NCBI GenBank assembly: GCA_029948255.1
Contig: JALIZF010001479.1
Location: 62,001-126,000, forward strand
DNA length: 64,000 nucleotides
Reading direction: 5' to 3'
Source of the DNA: Telmatactis stephensoni
Taxonomy: Eukaryota; Cnidaria; Anthozoa; Actiniaria; Isophelliidae
The translations under genes and the position numbers were made by a program. Positions 57,621 through 64,000 of the stretch are shown here, piece by piece. Under the pieces are notes generated by a model. That model did not search any database and was not told where the DNA came from. It worked only from the letters and a program-made list of their open reading frames with translations. Position 1 is the first letter of the stretch. Every line of letters begins with the position of its first letter.

Positions 57621-58751
57621 TTATTCTTTGATACAATCTTGAGGATGCACGCTTTGTCTCCTCCTCTGAAGTGTCATCTTTTTCCCAAGAGTGCGAAGTG
57701 CTGATCCATTTAACAAGGAAATCCTTACGGGTCGCTGCTTAAAAAAGGCACGAAGTCCTGCTCGAAATCCGGGACTTACGAAGGAGTAAATAAGAGGATT
57801 GACTGAACTGTTTAGAACGAAGCAGGTCGATATGAAGTAGATCAGATGAGGGTACGGCTCAGTGTCAACTATCTCAGGATGGTACAGTACAAACGTTTTA
57901 AACGCATTAACTGGGAACGTCAACACAGCGAAGGCAACGACCACTGGCGTTAGGACCTTCTTTACGCGACGGTTCTGTTGAAGCCGTCTCTGTTGTACTA
58001 GCGTCAGTCGGTTATTCCGTCTACCAGGCTGGTCTGATGAACTTGTTCCTGAGCTTGTCATGCTTCTTAAAAAGACGTCACTTCGACTGAGTTTTCTTGA
58101 AATGGCAATGTAAGTCCACAAGATTATGAGAACTGGCAGGCAATACCAAGTTACCTGGAGAAATAATATGTAGGCCTCGGATAACTCCATGGTTGGCAAG
58201 AAAAGGCCGCAAATGGTTGACCCGTCGGACTGCTCTATGTACTTCATAAAGGGAAAAGTGGGAATGGAAAACAAAAGGAAGCAACATAACCATAAACAGA
58301 TTATCAAGCGTTTTACGATCTTGATGGCTCTTAGCATTTCCATTTTTATTGTGCCGACGACATGACGATACCTTTCTATGGCGATTAAGACAATTGTCCA
58401 AACGGAGACTCCGTAGAATGTTTCGCTCGATGGATAGAGGTACAGGCAAAAAAAATTTCCAAGAGGCCATTGAAATGGTATCCTTTCCTTGACTATAGCA
58501 AGTGGAAATATCACAGTCAAGACTCCAAGATCCGCTATTGCAAGATTTCTGATCAGAAGTTCCGTCGATGTCTTGGTTTTCTTGTTACGTGTCACCGCCA
58601 GACATACTGCAAGATTCCCAACCACTCCGATCACAAGTATAAGCGCTTGAAAAACGAGTTTAAAGGTTTCCAACTCTAAAGATTTAGTGAATGACGGAAG
58701 GGAGTCACTGGAATTTGCTGACTGGTTCGTGTAGCTGTAGTTCAAAAGCAT
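57621..58751 (-). CDS. Class A (rhodopsin-type) G protein-coupled receptor, paralogue
   Basis: A single frame of 376 residues, roughly three quarters identical by eye to the receptor at 26146-27324 in the helices and most different at both ends. It should be a plasma-membrane G protein-coupled receptor. It keeps GN (45-46) in helix 1, LAIAD with Asp74 in helix 2, the Cys102/Cys181 pair, ERYRH (126-130) after helix 3, a basic third loop (QQNRRVKKVL), FAVLTFP in helix 6 and NPLIY (318-322) in helix 7. The N-terminus has NYS, NQS and NSS glycosylation sites. The loop between helices 4 and 5 and the C-tail are the variable parts, which could mean different ligands or couplings. The start is supported by alignment, a gagaccATG context and a TATA box 46 bases upstream. 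Intronless. Ligand unknown. Confidence 0.93.
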   Translation of the reverse strand: MLLNYSYTNQSANSSDSLPSFTKSLELETFKLVFQALILVIGVVGNLAVCLAVTRNKKTKTSTELLIRNLAIADLGVLTVIFPLAIVKERIPFQWPLGNFFCLYLYPSSETFYGVSVWTIVLIAIERYRHVVGTIKMEMLRAIKIVKRLIICLWLCCFLLFSIPTFPFMKYIEQSDGSTICGLFLPTMELSEAYILFLQVTWYCLPVLIILWTYIAISRKLSRSDVFLRSMTSSGTSSSDQPGRRNNRLTLVQQRRLQQNRRVKKVLTPVVVAFAVLTFPVNAFKTFVLYHPEIVDTEPYPHLIYFISTCFVLNSSVNPLIYSFVSPGFRAGLRAFFKQRPVRISLLNGSALRTLGKKMTLQRRRQSVHPQDCIKE

Positions 58752-58796
58752 GGTCTCAAAGTAAAGTGTATTAAAGGTTTCCTCTGAAGGATATGG

Positions 58797-58806
58797 TATT
58801 TATATA
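58797..58806 (-). promoter_or_regulatory. TATA box of the second receptor gene
   Basis: On the minus strand the sequence reads gacggtatataaataccat, 46 bases before the start codon. It matches the position and context (gacgg before TATA) of the paralogue. Confidence 0.7.
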
Positions 58807-59378
58807 CCGTCAAACCCGTGGTCGACCTCCTAATGGTACTTAGAATGCACTTGAGCTTTTAGTTGGACTGACGATAGCACTAAAAGGTTTTACATTTCAT
58901 TTGCCATTAATTGCACTGATTCGCCGAGGAAAACCGGAGAAGGTGAAATCTTTTTCAATCTTTTTCAATCATTCTTCTTGTGAGACATCAGTGTATTTGG
59001 AAAGGAAATGACAGGTGAAAGACTTTATTTTGTCGCAACTCGTGCCAGTCTTTCGAATAATAAACTAGAGGCCGACAGTGGTATGTTCGTACTTAAGCCC
59101 CTCTTCCCACTGGTGCTACGTCATAGCTCCCACACCCAATAATGATATGCCCTAGATTCCCTTATTCCTTCCTAATTAACAAATCAATGACCAGTTGCAA
59201 ATTCAAAAAAAAATTGAACTGATTTTTTCTACTAAACACAGATTCAAAACAATTTCTTCGTTACTGATATCAACGACATAATTAATCGTTTAATTAAGGT
59301 TTGAGGAATTAATAACACAGGCAATTGAGCTTGCTTAGGGTACTGTATCCTCCCATTGTAAATTTCCGACTGAATTTT

Positions 59379-59409
<31 letters not shown>

Positions 59410-62400
59410 GTTGGTTTTGGTTTTATTTTGGTTTTGGTTTGGTTTTTTGTTTAAATATTTGTAACATTTCAAGGTTAGCGAGAACCCTGCACGTTTTACG
59501 GGTATTGACAGTTAAAGCTGAGATCACTGATGATGGGCCTAAGAGGACTTCTTTCTTAGAAGTCTAAATAAACCAGTTTTACTTCGCATACGTACTCTGA
59601 AGCTGTTAAAAAACAGTTGATGCTATTTAACAGTTTTTAACAGTTGAAAATGTTAACAACTTGATGGTGCTTTGTTGATTTTTAACTTTACTTTCCCCAG
59701 TAGTTGCTTTGAGAATAGTCATGATTTAATTCCACCCCCATTCTGATTGGCCGCCCATGTGATTTTTTCTATAGCCGCCATTTTCTTATCTCGGAACCAA
59801 TTTTCCGCACACCTTAAGGTTCTCCTTTTCATTCTATATATATCCTTTTCTTTTAAATCAGCAATTAATCTTGCTTTCTTTAGGCCAAACTTTTGGGATA
59901 TTCCGGAATTCGTGTTAGTATATCAGGTGCCAGGTTGATAATTGCCTTCGGGCACAATTTGGCTAGAGTTAATGTTGAACTGTCACTTTTGAGTTGGTAA
60001 AGTACGCCATTCTGTGAGTCTGTACTTCAAAACAGCCTTTACGCTTTGATCAACCGGTTTTCAATCGATGATCTATTTGTTGTAGAGTTAAACCCAGAGT
60101 AATTTGTTGCGTGCAGCAATTGCTGGGGTAGACATATAGACAAGTCATGTTGTGCTTTAAGTTTTTCTACTTGTTTAGATTTTTCTGGAAGATGTTTTAA
60201 GGTTAGGTTGAGCGTTTTATGATAGATAAGTTATGTATTTAGGGAAGTGTAAAATTCTAAACCAAAACATAAATGTTTACTTCAAATTGACATTTATGCT
60301 CTGAGCAACTGATTTTAATTTCCATCAATGATCTAATGGCGATTTGCGGAAAGACTAGGGTTTTGCTTCTTATGTTTCTGAAATTCGTCGACTCAAACGA
60401 TCGCCGAGGGCTGCATTATGAACCTCGGCAATTTTCAAAGCTTACCATGACCCTAATCGTACGGCGTTTGCTTATTACATATTGTTTCTACAAAACGTTG
60501 CTCCTAGGCTAAATCTCCGGCTACTCAATGGGATTCAGAAAGGACGTCGATGAATATCTCTAAACGACTACAAAGAACTTTAATCAGTTAGTGGGTGTGT
60601 AACCAGGTCTAATGCTGACACGGTAAGTCTTATACAAAGACTTTTAATATAGTACAAACTTCATTTCATTAATCAAGTCATCCATCCATCCATCCGCCAA
60701 CCATTTATCTATACCAGGCCATCCACCTGTCGAGCTTCCGTCTGTCCGTCCATCTATCTTTCATGTTTGTGTGTGTGTTTGTGTTTCTATTTTAAAAGCA
60801 GACTCCCTCGACTCTGTACAATGACCACTTTTCAATGTCCTAACTATTTGCTTGTACATGGAATAGAACTTATCGCCATTACACTTCAATGATTCTGAGC
60901 AAAGCTGATTCAGTTCGAGGTGATCAGGCAGATCTGTACATTTCTTGTACTCTTGACCCGTTAGCCTCGAACTGAAACTTTTGTTTGTTTGTGTAATCGC
61001 GATGAGAGCTATTCTATCTTTATAACTGCCACTTTACAAATTCTCGAGGGTAGCCGTTACGTAGAGGCTCCACTGCAAATTTTTGAGTACTAAAATAACC
61101 ACACATGCAGTCTATCCATATAACTACCACTGACAGAGCCCTAATGGTGACTTCATTATTTATGAAATAGAGCTAGAGTCGGCTCATTTAGTGCATTAGC
61201 TAGTGGGTGTAAGACGAGTATCACTAAATTCTACAGAGACCATGCCAGACAAAAGACCTAGTTCTAAATATTTTATTATGTGATTTTGATCTGGTTTTCA
61301 TTAAAATAAGACTGACTCACCAATGAATTAACCTGAGTCAATAGATAGTTTGGGTGGTTGTCAAGATATGAATTATCAATGAAACTGTGAATATGAAATA
61401 ATTTAAGTAATGGTTTCCAGCAAGAACTAGACAAGGTGGCGGGAAAGAATTTGAATGTAGTAAACATAAAATATTAATGCACTAATGCACTAATAATAAG
61501 TATTATTTGCCATGCAATCTTGGAAAAATATGCGATAGATATTACAAATTAAAAAAGTCAATCTGATCGGTGAAAAAATAAACGTTCTCCATTTAATCTT
61601 TTCGGTAATTCCCTTTCATAAAGCTTTCTTGAGTTCTATTATAACAAAAATGTTTGTAAGGAACTGACATGGCCATGGCAAATTGGAAGCCTCCGTCAGC
61701 TGTTGTTTTGAACGCTTATGATTGGCTGACATCTTTCAACATAGAAAAAACTATGAGTTGTCATTAACTCTCGAATGCGTTAACAAATGAATACTCTATA
61801 TTTTAAGAGAATGTTATCCAGTACCTCTTTGATGTATTTTCGTTCTGAATGCCAATATATTCTGGTGTAGAAAAGTCAGAATTCAGTGTTGGAGACTAAG
61901 AGTTGCCTTGTTCTTACGTACATTGTTACTTAAGATACAAACCGCCACCAAGTCAAAAAAGATCTGGCATCAATTTATAATGCCTCTTTAATTAGTTTCG
62001 ATATAGGCCAGTTTCTTCGAAAAAAGAGTAACTCAACAAAAAGCTTACGTAGGACTAGCATAGATTTAACCTTATCCACCGTTTACTCGACCTCTATCTG
62101 ATAGCTAATGCTTTATACTACTAAAGGATGCCATATTCATCAACTTAGATGGTTTTAGGGGTCCTAAAACTAAACTAGAATATCTTCTTTAAGACATCTT
62201 GATCTGATCTAAAAACTGCTTTGCTTATTTTTTCCTTGAAAGGGCTAAGAAATTCCTAAGTATCAGAAGATGTTTATTTGGATCAAAAATTCCTTTGAAT
62301 TAACGCATAAGCGCCTACAGTACATCAGACCGACCTTTCTCGATGAGACTACTCACGGTAAAAGGATAAAGTCGATTTAGAAGCGAGAATTAAATTTGAA

Positions 62401-62636
62401 ATTCTTGTTAATCTCTTCTAATGAGCCGGACGATTTTCTTTGAACGGTAAACGTCCGTTCCTAAATGTCACACAGCTAGAGTTCTTTTTCAAGCCAATAG
62501 CCGCCAGCAATAGTGAAATGCCTTTTATTAAAGTGGTATCATTCCAGTAAGGCTACGTCCACGCTGAACCAGAACCGCATTTTTTTCGTTTTCGCCATCT
62601 ACACTGAGACGACTTAATTACGACTTAATAGACCAG
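58807..62636. other. No gene recognised
   Basis: Besides a T/G run at 59375-59410 and a short ccat/tccg microsatellite at 60667-60755, no gene or element is supported. The phrase caattgctgggg near 60117 resembles the end of the 53.06-kb MITE. Confidence 0.5.
59375..59410 (+). repeat. Poly-T to poly-G junction
   Basis: Fourteen T followed by 22 G. The glycine-rich frame here is an artefact. Confidence 0.92.
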
Positions 62637-62826
62637 TTTCGAATTCCGTTTTGCTCAGGCTTAGCCTCGAATCCAAGTAAAATATTCATGAATTTTAGCA
62701 AAAACCCCGTTGAATTCTAAAGTATTCTCTTTGTTTGTTCATTACATTCCATCGGACTGTTGCTAAAATTCTATGGAATAAATTTCGCGTAATCGAGGCT
62801 TAGCCTGAGCAAAGAGGAACTCGAAA
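62637..62826. mobile_element. MITE with gctcaggcttagcctcga arms
   Basis: 34-base inverted ends (tttcgaattccgttttgctc and on, mirrored at 62793-62826), and the pairing continues inwards (attttagcaa and ttgctaaaatt). 190 bp, non-coding. Confidence 0.8.
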
Positions 62827-63105
62827 ATGGAGTATTGTTAGAAAAAAAAAACATGTTGTTTTAATGTGTACGGATGGTCTAACAATAGCAAAAAGATGGT
62901 ACGTAAAATGGATATGTGTTAGAGTGGACTTTTAATTCTTCCTTGGTTTTTGTTCCTTTTCCTCCAGCCGAAGATGTTATTACAGATTTTAACTTATCAA
63001 ATTTCCTCTATTTACAACATAAAAGCTATGGCTCCTCAGAGCTGTCTGTTTTTGACCTAAGGAACCGATAGCCTCAGGTATCACTACACATACTTACTCC
63101 GAACC

Positions 63106-63363
63106 CAATAGTCCAGTTTCTAATTACTAGAGACCGCTGAGTTTCCTGACAAAAGGCGCATTTATACAGCGTTAGCCTCGAGTCAACGTAAATTATTCAA
63201 AAATACCAGTGAGAGAAATGCAGAAATTGCTGATAAAGAACAACACAACATTCGAGTTTTTTCCCATGGGTTTTCTTGAAAAGGAGGTTAAGGCTGCATA
63301 AATGCGCCTTTTGTCAGGATCAGGAAGCTCAGCGGTCTCTAGTAATTAGAAACTGGACTATTT
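63106..63363. mobile_element. MITE with caatagtccagttt ends, copy 2
   Basis: Same arms as the element at 39854-40108 (gagaccgctga, gacaaaaggcgcatttatac, ggttaa/gttagcc) but a different, longer centre with aattattcaaaaatacc. The arms have a few differences, including a small tandem duplication ggatcagga at the right. Confidence 0.85.
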
Positions 63364-64000
63364 AGTATAAAAGTTAAGGTGGTCCGATCGAATTTATTGG
63401 AACGTTGGATATATTCTATTTGATATATTGATTTCTATAATTTTTTGGCCAAAGGAACCGAACCAAGCCAAGACATTTGAACTAGTTTTTAGGAAATGTC
63501 ATTTTGGTCTTCACTAGTGTAAGATTACCTGAGATATGAACGGATTTAAAGATAATCAATTTTTTAAAAAAGTCCATAGTTTTAAAATCCGTCGACGAGC
63601 TAAGGATTTATTTTCTTGTTACTTCAGTAAACAAGGAGCGAAGCCCTGAAGTTTCGTTCCAAACCTAACCATGCAACTCGCTGGCCAAAATGGTAGTCAT
63701 TTCATGCACTATCAGTGATTTGTCATTACTAATGCAGTCGTAGTTAACTCTCGAGCAACTACTGGAGGATCATTATTCAAACGTCTTTCATTCCGAAAGA
63801 ACGACGCTATCGGCCGCTTATTGGAAAGAAAGTATGTGGTCAGAAACCTACTGAAAGTAGACAGTGCTAAAAGACGAATAATTTTATTTTGCTTTAAAGA
63901 CGAACTCAAACATATAATACTCAATCGACTTATCAAGTTCACGCTCATTAAAAGTCATTAAAAACACCCCCACCTTAAAAAAAGAGCATCTACGGAAGAC

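Noticed and set aside
58078..58679. Frames overlapping the second receptor on both strands
   Set aside because: Out-of-frame readings of the receptor coding region.

Overview
The window looks like nuclear DNA of an invertebrate animal, most likely a cnidarian such as a coral or sea anemone. This is an inference. It rests on AT-rich, gene-poor sequence, two compact intronless rhodopsin-type receptors, and a dense mixture of Penelope-like, R4-type and other LINE fragments, tRNA-headed SINEs, and many small inverted-repeat elements. There are no bacterial operons, CRISPR arrays or rRNA genes.

Only two convincing protein-coding genes are present. Both are on the minus strand, at 26146-27324 and 57621-58751. 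They are paralogous seven-transmembrane class A receptors that share a TATA box at almost the same distance (46-47 bases) upstream of the start codon. They are about 30 kb apart, and the space between and around them is occupied by transposon debris or has no recognisable feature.

The first 10 kb is unusual because three head-to-head inverted structures follow each other. (1) A G-rich satellite runs forwards at 1-866 (broken by a 561-bp insertion element) and backwards at 2103-2950, around a core with a broken reverse transcriptase. (2) Two truncated Penelope-like element copies meet head to head at about 3800. Downstream of the plus-strand copy lies a sequence that folds as a complete type I hammerhead ribozyme (4234-4301). 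(3) A 2.85-kb foldback element (7160-10014) has two apparently identical 311-bp outer arms, then opposed arrays of about 83 and 100 ten-base repeats. A SINE sits near the centre and the whole is flanked by a 7-bp direct repeat.

From 10 to 64 kb there are short inverted-repeat elements (several families with more than one copy), diverged tandem duplications, dispersed repeats, microsatellites and broken LINE fragments. At 49168-51977 lies a LINE with reverse transcriptase, a CX2CX7HX4C knuckle and a restriction-enzyme-like endonuclease, bounded on both sides by ATT microsatellite. A second, nearly identical but 5'-truncated copy is at 4435-5251 in the opposite orientation, and its 5' end also abuts ATT repeats. 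This fits a Dong/R4-like preference for TAA repeats.

The most notable items are the intact-looking hammerhead, the foldback element with decamer arms, the G-quadruplex-prone inverted satellite, and the microsatellite-bounded R4-like LINE. All homology statements are from reading motifs; no database search was possible.
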